Shown here: piece by piece, positions 23,709 through 36,758 of the stretch
How the letters are laid out: every line of letters begins with the position of its first letter
How positions within the stretch are numbered: position 1 is the first letter of the stretch
From: Rhizoctonia solani
Taxonomy: Eukaryota > Basidiomycota > Agaricomycetes > Cantharellales > Ceratobasidiaceae
Assembly: GCF_016906535.1 (NCBI RefSeq)
Contig: NC_057376.1
Span: 682,001-746,000, forward strand
DNA: 64,000 bases
Direction: 5' to 3'
Translations under genes and position numbers: made by a program
Notes under the pieces: generated by a model
The model's input: the letters and a program-made list of their open reading frames with translations, nothing else
What the model was told of the DNA's origin: nothing
Database searches by the model: none

Positions 23709-25285
23709 TTACACAGCGGTTTTGAAACCCAAGAGCACTCCTCCAACGTTGACACCAAGGGTATCAATGTGATACCCGCTGGAGACCTCAATGATCAACT
23801 ATTCGCTCTACGTGAGAATCAAGAGCCTACCCTTCCATGACGAATAAAGTTGGTAACTTGAGTAAGCCTATCTCCCTACCTATTTCATGGTAGCCCTCGG
23901 TTGTGAGGTTGAAATTACACAAGGGGTCATGTTTGTATGTATCAACCCCTAAACTATACACTCGTTTAGCATCTCACCAAAAAAATATACCTCCATCTTG
24001 AAATACGAACCTGACCAGTAGCCACTGTGAACCAAATTCAGAAATTCTCTCTAAACCCTTTTGAAGCGCAGCGATATACTCTATGTTCCCGGTTGTGTAT
24101 TGTGCAAGTGGTATGTTCAAGTTGAATCCTACTCCAGGGCCATCCCCGATCTCCTCCGAGGTCCCGGTAAAATCTACTCATGGTCAACTCATGGAAAGAG
24201 GCAAGAATTCACACACGAACAAGGATAGTCTCCCTCTGCATGAAGGGAGATATACAGCACGGACGGATCTTGGTAAAACACGTCTTGAGCTATCATCAGG
24301 CCACAGGCCACATTACAAACTGGTTGCAGGGTCAGAGATAACGGGCAGAGTGTGCTTACTTCCATTTCCGTGGTGATAATCAATGTCTAGAATCGCAATT
24401 TTGGTGTTGGGTACACGAGATTGCAGGTACCTTGCTGCGATCGCGGCGTTGTTGAAGAAACAGTACCCTCCACATACAGACGGACTTGCGTGATGTCCTG
24501 GTGGTCTCCTGGTAAATAATTGATTAGTCAAGCTTGATTATATACATCGTAGTATAAATTGCATAGTACGAACGTTAGAGCGAAAGCCCCTGGAGATGCT
24601 TGGGCAGATGATTCGGACACGAGGTATTGTAGTGCGGAGAGCACGACTCGTACTGCAGCTAGCGCACTTGTGAACGTGTCTACGAAATGAACCTATTTAG
24701 ATCCATATGTATATGCTGCAATGACTTGTCATTTACCTCCTGTGATCGGGCAACTAAGGTCGAAACAATACAATCCTACATCGTGGTACGAGTCACTCCC
24801 AATTATTGCTATACTCTAAATCCACTGACCCGCTTTTGCTAACGGCGAAAGATTCTTTGCATACATAGCCTTTGACTTGGAGGACGCCATCAATCCGGGA
24901 TGGGGAAATGTTTCTGGCATGACTGCGTTCTTTCAAACCACAAGATCCTCGAGTTTATCTCAGCTTCAACTAAGCTCCAGTTACCAGAACTCACTTTGCT
25001 ACCCCCATCCTGCACCCACATCTCATATGCGTCTCGTAAATACTCAATATAATCAACGTGGTGTACTTGTTGGATAACCTCAAGCAGATCTCCCTCACTG
25101 ACAGCATCGACATCAATGTCAACGTCTTCCTGGCTCCAACTCCCATCTTGTGCTTGCAATTGTGATAAATGAGACATAATTGCGGACATTCGATTCGGGC
25201 TCTCTAGATAAGGCACCGCGCTCCCCGAGAGAATTTCGTACCCTGGGTTGTGAAGAGAGCATTTGTTAGAGTAGAATACTTTCAT
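23709..25285 (-). CDS. Class II histone deacetylase / acetylpolyamine amidohydrolase family
   Basis: Exons 24995-25285, 24830-24929, 24737-24775, 24574-24679, 24360-24508, 24221-24289, 24011-24173, 23831-23953 and 23709-23778 give 369 aa. Zinc-hydrolase motifs are intact. RPPGHHA carries the His pair, DIDYHHGNGTQ holds the zinc Asp and His, and SLGVDTYKHDP holds the second Asp. EGGYHIDTLGVNV lies near the C-terminus. The start MKVFYSNKCSLHNPG is typical of the acetylpolyamine amidohydrolase branch. Family members remove acetyl groups from polyamines or proteins; which substrate applies here cannot be told. There is no targeting signal and no extra domain. Confidence 0.92.
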
Positions 25286-26612
25286 TACCGTGGGTCAAGG
25301 TTGATCAGAGTGCCAATAATAATAATAATGACCAGCACGAACGTGGTCTTCAAGAAGTGAGGATACCGATCGATATGTAAACCTTGTTCCAGTCAGCAAA
25401 TCCCGTTTCAAATTACTGGTTATCCGATATAAATTTTGTTGGGTACATGACTTATCGCTCGCCTTCTCGCCACGTGTAATCTCTTGGGTGTGAAGCCCAG
25501 AAATTCATGTCCGCATAAATCAGAAGAGATCATTTATACTCCGAGAAGTGGGTAATAATGGGCATCCGGCGCAAGCCCGGGAAAACTTTGTTACACTACG
25601 CATACACTCGCTGAATCAATCAAACTATCTTGGATAGGAAATCACAGGAATCATGCTACGGTTAGGGTTCAGGTATCACGGGGCGGCATATTCTTGGCAC
25701 TTTGGCTCGTATACAATTCAGCGGCTACTTTTCATTGAGAGCGTAATTCGTTGTTCGTTTGGTGCTGGCTACTGGTGCGAGCATCGGACGGAAATGGCCG
25801 GCCTATGATCCTAGTCTGGATCAATCATGATGACAACTCCCTGAGATCGTTTAAAAGCTCTCACTTTCACTTTGAACATATCACGACCCCCTCTTCAAGA
25901 TCCCAAATGTCCGAACAGCCTGAAGGAGGTGACGGATATTCCAGTCATGTATGAACCCTTTGTGTATCCGGGGTGTGTGTTCTGTGTTACTCTCGCGGTG
26001 TAGGCAAGCCACTTTTATTCTCTAATTTCTGGTGTATGCTTACCCACGTCGTGAAAAGGGTAAATAGGTCACCTCTGGCCCATGCGACTACCAAAGATAG
26101 ATAATTACAAAAGTGATTTCATTGAAGCTGATGAAGATCCCTATACAAGAATCAGCAAGACGATTACACAAGTGAGTATCGCTGGATCATTTGGCTGGCC
26201 CTGTGTTGAAGATCATCTATTCAACCTAAGGATCTAGGTCCAGGAAGTACCACCCACTCTCGTCCACCTTGTAAAGTAAATTGCTCTGTCATTCCAGTAG
26301 CACAAAATTCGCTGGAGCCCCGTGAGTGTCCAATGTCTAAGCGTCAGTCGGAACCCCTACGCTGTAGTATCTTGGAGTGCAATTCATAACACGACATAGA
26401 TGCAGCTGAACTATCCCTGGCAAGTGAATTAGCACCTTCACGGGGAATCACGTGCACACAAACCGCCCACGACATCCTCCGCGACTCAATTAGGCACCGA
26501 ACCTCCTCAGACCTGTCGATCACCACGACGTAAAAACCGGTCACTATTGTAGCAATTCTCGACGATTACCCCAGCTCACACTACCACCCTACGATTAATC
26601 TCTTGTATTTCG
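25286..26612. other. Intergenic region between HDAC-like and Zn2Cys6 genes
   Basis: A divergent 1.3 kb gap. A small AAT microsatellite sits at about 25316-25330. Nothing else is supported. It should contain the promoters of both flanking genes. Confidence 0.5.
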
Positions 26613-28935
26613 ATGGCAACCACGACAAGTACGCGCTATCCCATCCAGGCGAACGGATCTCTGGCCAAGTAGGTTACATTTTCGCCACTTGCTTTCATAC
26701 CATTTTAGCAACAATTTTGTATAATTTCAATAGAGCTCGTGCTTGTGCAACTTGTCGTGCCTCCAAACACAAATGCGACGGCAATGAACACAGTACCCAA
26801 CCCTGTAGTCGGTGCTCTAGGGCTGGCAAGCCATGCATTTGGCCCGAAAGGAAGCCTATGGGACGACCAAGGAAACACGTCTTGACGGTGACCGCTGAAA
26901 ACTTAGGTAAGTTTAGGCTAGCTATCGAGCAGAATAGTATCAAGGTTGACTGAATCGCTCACAATGGTTCACAAGCGCCCGTACTGCGTACTAACGTTTC
27001 AAGCCCAGGTAGTGATAACTTGCGAATTACACGTTCCCCTTCCGCACAGGATAGCCCCAATTCAATCTCAGATTATTTTGTATTGAAAGGCTCGTCTCCT
27101 TCCATACCTCGCGCTCGACCTACCGGTCGAGACTTGGAGATACGAAACTTGTGGGTTTGGACGCAATCAGTTGCCGATCAATTCTAAATCGTCATTTAGG
27201 ATCGACAAATATTTCGCCATTCCTCATCACTTTGTGCCTGTCCTTCGACCCAGACAGGAGTTCCTGCTTAACCTTCCAACAACCCATTTCCTGACTACCA
27301 GCATCCTGGCATTCGCCTCGCGGTATGCGTACCGCACCTCTGCCAATGACTATCGAGAGCTCGCACTGTCTCAAGCGACGGTGACTAACGAAGCGGTCGA
27401 ACGACCGGTTGAATATGCTCAGGCCATGCTGTTACTTACCTACCTTGAATACGGGCTAGGCAATGTCAGCAACGCAGCCAGCCTGAATAAGCAGGCCGTA
27501 GAACACATCATCAAACAAGGCTGGCATACGCTTGATCGTGCAGACGGTCCAGCATGTACGGATATATTCCAGGGTGCCGCGGGCGGGCTAGTTTCCCTTA
27601 AACGCAGTTGGAACAGAGACGGCGAACGTAATAGATCTCAGGCCCCAGAATCACAGAATGGCCCCGAGAGGTATACAGATGGTCGGTGTGAAGAGCGTAG
27701 ACGCATCGTTTGGGAGCTGTGGATCCAGGACTTGTTGCTAAGTATTACCAGTGGCACCCCGCGTTACCTCGCAGAATCCGAGTTTGCGGTGCATTTCCCG
27801 AGAGATACGATAAATTCTGCTTTTCCTTCGGTATGACGCGCTTGTGCTTTACGCCTCTAATATTACTCTAATATCGATTTCGACAGCTTTTCTACCCATT
27901 GCGCATCAAGTCGTTTATGTTTCTTGAACACGCGATGGCGTTCCCCACGTGTACAACGCTCCAATTGCGAGAAGAAAACACACAGAGACTTTTGATGCTT
28001 GATACGTTTATCGACAACGCTTTGCTTGAGGGACTCCAAACCTGGTCAGATGCCGTAAAGGGTATGAATGATCAAGACACCAAAGTGGAGTGGCAAACTG
28101 TTCGTACGACATGTTTCATGTCCCTTTTAGTTCTCAATGCGTACGTATAAAGTTTATCAACAAAAGCCAAATTGAAACTGATAATATTTGACTTTTTCAA
28201 GAGCAATGATCCATTTGCATCACCGTTATGCCATCCCGAATCTTCATTTTAATTTCAATGTCTGTTCCGTGGCCCCCACGGCCAGCGGGCTTGCGGCATT
28301 AGCTGCTATCGCCAATGGAACTCAGCCGATGCAAGCAACGCCTACAGATGACACACCTCCACTCGAAATTCCTCCAGCTTCAGTTGCCAAGATCACCACG
28401 TCTTCGCGGTCCATTCTCACCCTCTTCCGGGACTCCCAACGAGCTGCTCTTGCTCAATGCATACCTACTTTGCATCCGGCTCCAGGGGACGCTATCTCCG
28501 GACCTGCAGATGTGACACCCGCCCAAATGGACGATATACTCAGGCAATCTCCGTTCTGCGGGTGTTCCCAGGTGATTGCGTGTTTTGGTAGTGCGATAGA
28601 GGTTGCGACGGCAGGGGAGAAATATCAAGTAGGTTCAAATCTAGCCCTATTTTGAAGCTCCGACTGACCAATGGATATCCTGCTATCAGGCGCTGGCCGC
28701 ATATAGGTATGCACCCATTATCTGCTAGATGCCAGTCAGCTGATGTCCTATCTTAAGCAACCTTGAAACGGCAACTCACATTTTGAAAAGGCTGAAGAGC
28801 TTGTGGCCCGTGGCAGGTGCCTACGAAGGTCCGTTCCTCCGCTTCTCTAATTAGGGGACTGCGCTGAACTATTCTAACGTAGAGGAGCTTACCAAATGCC
28901 ACACGGCGGTACAGAGTGCGTTGCAGGACTGGTAA
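26613..28935 (+). CDS. Zn2Cys6 fungal transcription factor
   Basis: Exons 26613-26668, 26734-26906, 27009-27150, 27200-27830, 27887-28140, 28202-28628, 28690-28706, 28758-28828 and 28883-28935 give 607 aa. Residues about 20-50 form the binuclear zinc cluster: CATCRASKHKC, then C, CSRC and C in the expected spacing, followed by a basic GRPRKH. The rest fits the fungal-specific regulatory (middle homology) region, with helices such as VEYAQAMLLLTYLEYGLG and ILKRLKSLWPV. The pathway controlled is unknown; the adjacent HDAC-like gene is divergent, 1.3 kb away. Exon 7 is only 17 bases. The exon 3 to 4 join uses donor GTGGGT and is less certain than the others. Confidence 0.87.
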
Positions 28936-30395
28936 CTACTGTTTTCTCTTGCTATCTCTAGTTTTGATGTTTGCTGTTCAACACCTTGCATTACATGTAT
29001 TCTTTATCTACACCCCGCTTTGTTGATATGCACATCCTATCTGTTCGTTGCCACTTCCTTGCCCCACATTTTGAGTTGGCGATCGGCCTCATGAAGTAGA
29101 CAATTGCCTAGACGAGCTAGTTCTGCTACCCCTCTGGACCGATGTGGGGAGAGTAGTTGAGGATCGAACAATTCCACCCATCAGCTGGACCAATCGTAAC
29201 ATTTCTGTCCAATCGGCGATGCCCTACGGCACTACTCCTACGGCTCGGCTCAAGCTGAATTGTAAAAAGCTTTCTCTACTTTATCTTTGATGGAATAGTT
29301 AGTGTATGCGGTATACGGAATGACGATCCGGTGATCGTTGGTTGACTGACACTCATGTGCCTCGTTGGCGATACCCCGCGTTTGGTCGAACACGCTCAGA
29401 GTGATTGTTTTAATCGATCCCGCGCGCGAAATCACGTTCATGTTATCGAAGTACAAAGTAGCCACCCCTAACGCCGCTCGCATCTTGTGACTGTGCACCA
29501 CGCATGGGAGAGGGAGGGCCCGATGTATTGTTCACGGGGGTTCCCGAACGATATCAGAATCTAGACGTGTATTCATTTTGCAACACCAGCAATTATCGAA
29601 CTGCACGAAAGTTCAGGAGAGACGCAGATGGAGTGCCCGATATATCCCCGGGTAGGATCGAACTGTTCGAACAGGGCCATTTGCGGGGAAAGAAACGTGG
29701 GCGTGCCGTGGTCCCAGCAAAGAGGCCTATCGACCCGCCCATCGTATGATTGAAATTGTATCGCACACTCAGTAGGTTCCCCCATTCCGCCCCGAACCCA
29801 TCCCCGGAGGTCGAGATCGCCCCATTTCCAGAAACTGGGTGTGGGCCACGGGTGGCTCAAATAGCACGTGACCATGACATAATGCGCTGATTGGCCCAGG
29901 CCCTGAGTCTAGGATTTGTGCAAATTCATTTGAGGGCCCAGGAACTCTTTGTCCCCCTAGAAACTATGTTTGGTTCCCGGGATTTTGGGTACCGTTGTGC
30001 GCTTGGGCTGTGAAGAGGGTACGGGAGAGGCGCATGTTGCTCGTAGGGTGCCGGGAGGAGGATAGAATAGAATTGAATCACAAGACGGAACCGTGTGGAG
30101 GAATATCGCAAATATTCCTTGGTGACCCGTGGTCCATACAAGAGAATATCGGCGTGGGAGGCTCGGCGATCCGCGATCTGGGAGAATAGCCGATGTTACA
30201 TGTAACGCAGCCTAGATCAGGATGATGATAAAAAGCCGGGGTGCGTGTGGAAATGACAGTATCCCGAGCGCGTAACTGTATCCGACAGTCCATCGTGGTA
30301 TCCACAACGAGGCAAAGTGGTACCAAAACCCTGGGCTTTGATTGCTGTCTTTACATGAACAACGCACAGCAAAAAGCTGTTGTTGGCCGCACACG
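28936..30395. other. Intergenic region, nothing recognised
   Basis: About 1.5 kb downstream of the regulator. Short open frames on both strands lack domains and compatible splice sites. One B-box-like patch near 29655 does not fold as a tRNA. Confidence 0.45.
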
Positions 30396-31309
30396 ATGCA
30401 GACCCGCCGCTGTCCCCCCTCGGTCGAGAGCCGCTTCTGCCACAGACTTAAATTCAGGCCCTCTCTTCGAGTGAGCATATCCACCTCCCAGACCCCTGTC
30501 TGTCTGCCCTCCCCTTCTCGCACTACTGTGGCCCTCGACACTGCTATTTCAGACACAGTCTCATTGATTGACGAGGACTGTACGTCACTTTCAGCGATTG
30601 TCTACACCCCTGTCGCTGACACTCCAACAGTCAAAGCCACTCTATACATCTACCAGAAGATGCTGCACCTTAATCTAGCACGCACGACCAGACCGGTATT
30701 CGATACGAGCTATTCCCCGACGAATCATCCGAGTGCTCGTCGTCGAACCATCGCTCGCGCTCTCCCTCTCCCCACCGCCGCAGCCCCAGTCCCCGGCGTG
30801 TGCCACGGTCAAACACAATCTCAAACGGGCGCAGCACCTTGCCCCGTTCCCAGACCCATCCCACCGACTTGGCGGCCAGCGCTGCTATTTTCCGCCGACC
30901 TTCCCGAAATGGCAATGAGGAAGTGCTCCGCTCCAGACTCGAGGGTGTGCTCTCCAGCGCGAGCACATCCCGTGATGCCTCTTGCCCACCTTCGCCACAC
31001 CGCAGACGGGCCACCACCAGCGGCGATATATCTACCACATTCGGCCTCATGACTCCGCCCCACGGCCCGCTCCCCCCGGTCCCATCCATGACCCGGTCTC
31101 GCACTTCTCCCGCCATCTCCCGCTCGTCCCCCATCACTCCCCCACCATCTCCCCCCTTTGACGCCAAGCGCATTGCTCTCCAGCTCAGAGACCGTGAAGG
31201 ATATGTTTCATTTGCCGACGTTCAGGGCCTTGGCATTCCCAGCGAAGAGCTCGACACGCCAGACACTGATCGCAGCCGTGCCAAATGGTGGTCATTATGG
31301 AAAGGCTAA
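30396..31309 (+). CDS. Tentative Ser/Pro-rich protein of unknown function
   Basis: The 3' part (30679-31309) is an open frame with clear protein-like composition: RSRSPSPHRRSPSPRR, then Ser/Pro/Thr-rich sequence, then a less repetitive C-terminus. That end includes AKRIALQLRDREGYVSF and finishes in WWSLWKG. It opens after an acceptor-like CTAG. A preceding exon 30396-30583 from an ATG would join in frame (272 aa total), but its donor (GTCACT) is weak, so the 5' end is uncertain. The SR-like motif might suggest phosphorylation or RNA work, but I do not recognise the family. It could be wrong at the 5' side; the C-terminal frame is the part I trust. Confidence 0.5.
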
Positions 31310-34300
31310 ACACCCAGCCAACTCATGCAACCCAAAACAGTTAGAAGTCGCCTTTATGTTTTATTATTCGGGTTCCATATCTCTATCCATATCTACATTG
31401 TACCATCATATCCTCTCTCTCCACCCACACTCTTCTGGGTCTAATACGGTCTAGCCCCCCTCGTCGTTAGCTATCTCTCCTTCAGCTACCCCATGTCATG
31501 TCATGCCATGTCCCTCTTGTTTGTTTCCTTTAACCTGTATTACGAGCACTTCCCTTGTTTTCGACGTTGGGCCGTATTCCCCGCCCGTTGTTTTTCTTAT
31601 TGGTGTATCTGTCGTACTCTCGCTTGTCTGGATTTGTACTCATAGGTCGCAATTGTTATGCAAAACTGAAACACCCTCATATACTTGAATTACATACATA
31701 TGCATATGTATCCGATCATCCCATCCAAGCCGATCACTACTCATCTAAGCCACTCGAATTGTAACTATCCATCTTCAGGGCAACCATTGAGTCCCCTCCC
31801 CTCCCTCGAAAGTTTAAAAAATTTTAGCATGTATGCCCATCTGTAACATGCGAGCGGTGAATTCTGGGTCGACAAATCTGCCCGTGATTATCAATTGGCA
31901 CCCGTCGGCCTCTCACGGCCTTCGGTCTCTTTCCATCATAACCGTTCACACGAGAGACGCTCGCGTGGGGATCGTCGGAACGCTTGGGAATGTTGCTATC
32001 AATGACATCCATAATCGACACGTTTGCAAAAAAATAAATCAAAATCAAAACGAAAATAAATAAATAAACTATACGTCGTTGTAGAGATATTACGTGTTGA
32101 TTGCCAGGGACAGCGTTCATTTTGCCTATACCTGGGTCCGCCCACGTAACTTTTGAGGATTAGGCTCGGTGGCCGAGGTGGTAACCATCAACGAGAATGA
32201 AGTCACATACGAGAATGACCTCAGCGCAGCATATGTTACACGCTTTTCATTCTAGACTTCTAACATTGTATGACGCATAGACGGGGATCATGATCATGTG
32301 GTCAGTTTGCAAGCAGCCCATAGGCTCGAGCTTATTTGTTATGCGAGCCATCACGGACAAGCATAGAGTGAATGACCCCATACATATGATTCAGGAATTG
32401 TCTCCGGACACATTCTCTATCTGGATTACAGCCGGTTATGGGGAGGAATATCGTTTCTTGGCCACAGGTCTAAAAGGAAATCCGGACCGGGTGAACGAGA
32501 CGCATATAGCCACTGGTCCATTTTAATATATAAATAGACAAGCCAAAAGCTCCTTGTGTGCGCAAGTGAGATGTCCGCCCAGTGGCCATGGGATACACCA
32601 ACTTGAAAGATCGAAACGCCAAGTGTAACGCGGTCATCGGGTAAAGTAAAGCCTGGCGGCATGTCCCCCAAGCCCGAACGCGGTTTTCGTTTGTTTCGAC
32701 TGGGGCCCGCTTGTGCTCCGGCAACCTTACCAACACGCCATCCAAGTTGGTCGTCTCGGCCCCCCGATTCCGCAGCACCAAAAAAAATCACAAAAAAAAC
32801 CGACGTTTATTGACGCGTATTCGAGTGGGATACCGTTTCCCGGACAGACTCGGTCCCCCCAACAACCAGAAAGCAGAAAGCTGGCATTGCCTCCCTCTGT
32901 CCCCTAAACAACAATAGTACGGTAACTCGTCACGGACGAATTACAAAGAAAATACCGCTTTTACGCCTTTATTCCGAGACAACGAGGTCTCCTGCAGGCA
33001 GCGCGCACGCAGCCCTTGTCAATATGCACTGACTTGCCCAAACACGCGACTAAGGGTTGGTCCTTGGTGGCAATACGCCTTGGCAGTGTTGGATCGACAA
33101 GCCGCAAAGGGCTATACGGTTCCTATTCGGGCCGACTCGGCTCTGCTTCTGGCTCTGCTTGGTTTCGGTTCGGCCTACGTATGCGTGCCATCATTCGACA
33201 CGCGGTCGATTGGTTGCGTGTGTGTACATGTGCGGGGGGAGAGCAAGGCGTGTGTGGATTGTTTTGGGTTTTCAGACGCGTGTGTATGCGGGTACCCTAA
33301 AATATCGTTCGGGTGTCGTGTGCGTCAAAATGGGGGCTCCAGTGGAGTGTAGAAGGTACCAAGGTGTTCGTGTGGAGAGGTATAAGAGGAGCCCAAGCGT
33401 GAGGCCCGTTGGCGTTTGGCTAGCTAAAACGGCGCGCACAATGGGAGCAAGCTTCTTGGATTTGAAGATCGAGCAAATGATGTCTGTTAATGCGTCAAAT
33501 TAGACACCTTAGGGTTGGATCTAATCCTATTGGTTAGAAAAAAAAAAGTAGTGACGCGCTCGGTTCTTCTACTTCCCAGTAAACTTGTAGCTAAAGTGGG
33601 CTCGGTGGGCGCTTTCGGGGGTGATAGGCCTTTGGTTGAGCGGGTGCGGCCGCAGTGGCGCGGAGTTACTGGTTTCTCGGTAAAAGCAAGTACGCATACC
33701 GTCGGCCGTTGAGTTCTTATCTAAAGACCGAAAACTCGGGTGCGGCGAGAGCTGTCGGAAACTCGGTGTTATCACCAAGACATTACAAAAGTACAGAGGA
33801 AATGCTTCGTCCAAGGAGAACTCCGTAGCATGGGCGATCAAGCAGATTGAACTGTATTGATCTGAGATCAGCAGCTTAAGATCTGGGGTGGTGTTAGAGA
33901 CAGAAGGCCTGACGTTGAGGGTAAGCCTGCAGCTAGAGGCAGTTTGGATACAGAAGTTTTGGTTGGGGAAGGATAGATGAATAGGGGGAAAGTGAGAACA
34001 AGGTGACTGAACATCAGGGATGAGCCGCCCGAGATCTAATATAGAATTGTCAGGCTTCGCCAACCGTGACCGTTCAGGTGGTGCCCAAGATCCAGGCCAA
34101 GTTCTACAGAATCAACCAAGTGCAATAGATGAACTTAGAGCTTGCTGCCCTGGCCGAGGACATTGCGATTGACAAGGTACCGAATGTCATATACGATGCA
34201 CGTTGCGATTACACGTAAAAAGGCGCAGAAGTATCAGATGAGGATGCAGTGTATACGCGGCTAGGACAAACAAAGTAGGAGACTCAGGAACTGTGATCTA

Positions 34301-34688
34301 CGTGCTCAAGAAAATATAGCCATTTGCTTGCATTCACGTGACACCGGATCCGTGTGGCTCAGCCCAGCTAGCCACGCGCTTAGTGATGAAAGCATTCATT
34401 TTAGCCCGATATATTACTAGTAAGATCCATAGGATTATTCTAACCGAAAGGAAGGTACCATTCCTTTGCGGCTTTGACATTCAGTCCAAACTAAATTTAG
34501 AAGTTATGAGCACCTTTCTCGTGTTAGTGGCAAGACTTAGTGACATCGAGCGCTTGTTTGTGCCATTACTGGCGCCAAGGATACTGTTGATTCATGAATA
34601 GCATAACGCATAGAAGGTATGACGACAGCGATGGCGCATAGTAATAACACATTTTGGGGTTTATATCAAAAAATGAGAAAGAAAAGCC
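31310..34688. other. Long gene-poor stretch
   Basis: The longest stretch (3.4 kb) with no supported gene. It has A-rich tracts (about 32025-32070, 32779-32800 and 33538-33550), and scattered open frames up to 164 codons (minus strand 33569-34063) that have no recognisable domain, no good codon pattern and no splice partners. No terminal repeats or transposase fragments were seen. Confidence 0.45.
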
Positions 34689-35328
34689 CTAGAACTAGAG
34701 GCCGGGTTAGCTGTGTAGAATGTGAGTAATATGAATGGCACACGACATACCCTGAGAGGAGTGAAGAACCAGCGGTTCTTTCCAGTCTCATAACGCTCCT
34801 CGAACATCTTCTTGATGTTCTTCTTTGCGTCCTCGCGTTGGCTCGGCTCCTTGAAGGTCTCAGCCTGAACGGTGCCCTTCAAGTTCTCGAGTTCGACAGC
34901 ATATCGGGTGGGGAACAGATGGGTGTAGTTCACAGACTACAGCAATGCTCATACGTGAGGAGTAGCAAACATGAGTTAATAGAATAAATGCGTACCTTGA
35001 TGAAAGGCTTGATCTTTTTCCTCTTTGCCAAGGTCTTTGCACCCATGCGCTTGGTGACCTTGCGCGGGTACCTCTCAATACCAGCTACGATAGCATGGGG
35101 GTAGCGGCGCTCCTTGGTTCCATCATCCAATTGCTTGATCACCACAACCTTCTTTCCTGCGTGCCTGCCCTGGAGCACAATGGCGACCTAAAATAATCCA
35201 AATATTTCATTACTCTGCTAGTCAAGCCAGCACTCAACGTAGTTCACACCTTTCCTGGCTTGTAGACTTCATGAAAGTGTCAACAGTGTATCAACAATTT
35301 ATTTCAGACGCTACTTACTCTTGACCAT
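34689..35328 (-). CDS. RPL27: Cytosolic 60S ribosomal protein eL27
   Basis: Exons 35319-35328, 35250-35266, 34996-35187, 34751-34936 and 34689-34694 give 136 aa, the exact yeast length. The protein begins [17 protein letters not shown] and carries the KOW-type start and [13 protein letters not shown], with [14 protein letters not shown] residues ([10 protein letters not shown]) and a final F. The last exon encodes only Phe and the stop codon. Exons 1 and 2 are 10 and 17 bases. Early introns in ribosomal protein genes are common. Start codons of this gene and divergent VPS26 are 157 bases apart, so a shared promoter is likely. Confidence 0.95.
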
Positions 35329-35485
35329 TTTGTCGTTTCTTGATGTGTCGAGAGCTTCGGATGCAATTCCGGAAGGTAACCGGAGATTCAGGTGGCTCCA
35401 TGAGACTGTGCAGCACCAAGCAAGCTTCACGTGGTATGCTGACCGAGACCCAGCACAGCCACCAATTTGACTCTGAGCCACGGCC

Positions 35486-36758
35486 ATGGCGTTCTTGTTT
35501 GCCCAACCTGTGGATATCGACATCAAGCTCGAGAACGAAGAAGCGAGGAAATTGGTAGATACAAAGATAGACAAGGAAAGGACCCAATCATGTCCAGTAT
35601 ACTATGACGGAGAGTCGGTTGTTGGTCAGGTAAGTCGTTGAGCTCTACAGTCAGTTGTCCTGTCACTCATTTGGTTCACTGCAGGTAACGGTGAGAGTCC
35701 GAGATGGGCGTAAACTTGTGCACGATGGGATAAAGGTGGAATTTGTTGGCTGCATTGGTGCGTGTCAGTTAGTTTGCGGCATTTTGTTAATTGACGGGTG
35801 GTATTTTCTCAGAGCTGTTCTATGACCGTGGAAATCATCACGAATTCCTGTCGCTGTCTCAGGAACTTGCTGCTCCGGGAGAAATGCGACAAGCACAAAC
35901 CTTTGACTTTAGTTTCAAGAATGTCGAAAAGCAGTATGAAAGTTACCAGGGCATCAACGTAAAGCTGCGGTACGTTATCTCTCATGGGGATGCACAGTGA
36001 TCTCAATCGAGCCCAGATATTTCGTGCGGGTCACGTTGTCGCGCCGAATGGCAGATGTCACCAAGGAGCGCGATGTTTGGGTCCATTCGTACCGAATGCC
36101 TCCCGACAGCAATAATTCAATCAAGATGGAAGTCGGTATCGAAGATTGTTTACATATTGAGTTTGAATACAACAAATCCAAGTGCGTTTTTTGGCATCTC
36201 GAGAGCTCTACGTGTATCTAACCTTGGTTCAGGTACCATCTCAAGGATGTAATTGTTGGCAAGATCTACTTCCTACTAGTTCGGATCAAAATCAAACATA
36301 TGGAACTCTCGATCATCCGCCGAGAAACTACTGGTGCTGCGCCTAATCAATACAACGAGAGTGAGACCATCACGAAATTCGAGATTATGGATGGTGCGCC
36401 AGTCCGGGGTAAGTTTATTCAATTACTCCCGCCAGCATCACCGTAATTAACATGATCCCGTGAAGGTGAAACTATCCCAATACGGCTGTTCCTGGGCGGA
36501 TTTGAGCTTACTCCTACTTTCCGCGACGTGAACAAGAAATTCAGCACACGGTACTATCTCAATTTGGTGCTTATTGATGAAGAAAATAGGCGTTACTTCA
36601 AACAGCAAGTAAGTTTACAAATATGCAGTAGCTATGAAATTAGGAAATCTGACTTGTGGGCCGTAAGGAAATCACTGTATTTAGGATACCCGAAGTAAGT
36701 ATGGTACTAATACCCAAGTCGCGTCCTGCGCTCATACCAAGTATCAATCTAGAATTGA
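35486..36758 (+). CDS. VPS26: Retromer subunit Vps26
   Basis: Exons 35486-35629, 35685-35757, 35813-35969, 36017-36181, 36233-36408, 36466-36608, 36668-36694 and probably 36753-36758 give about 296 aa. Arrestin-fold Vps26 signatures are strong: VRVRDGRKLVHDGIKVEF, ELFYDRGNHHEFLSLSQEL, FSFKNVEKQYESYQGIN and DEENRRYFKQQE. Retromer sorts cargo from endosomes to the trans-Golgi network or plasma membrane. The extreme C-terminus is uncertain: after FRIPE I splice 36695-36752 to reach a two-codon final exon, but reading on or another acceptor is possible. Compared with animal Vps26 the tail is shorter. Confidence 0.92.

Noticed and set aside
29640..29700. Possible tRNA B-box near GATCGAACTGTTCGAAC
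   Set aside because: The patch is a short palindrome and gives no cloverleaf.
33057..33503. 148-codon plus-strand open frame
   Set aside because: Overlaps two other frames of equal quality and has no recognisable features.
33569..34063. 164-codon open frame on the minus strand
   Set aside because: No recognisable domain, low-information composition and no splice partners; likely chance.
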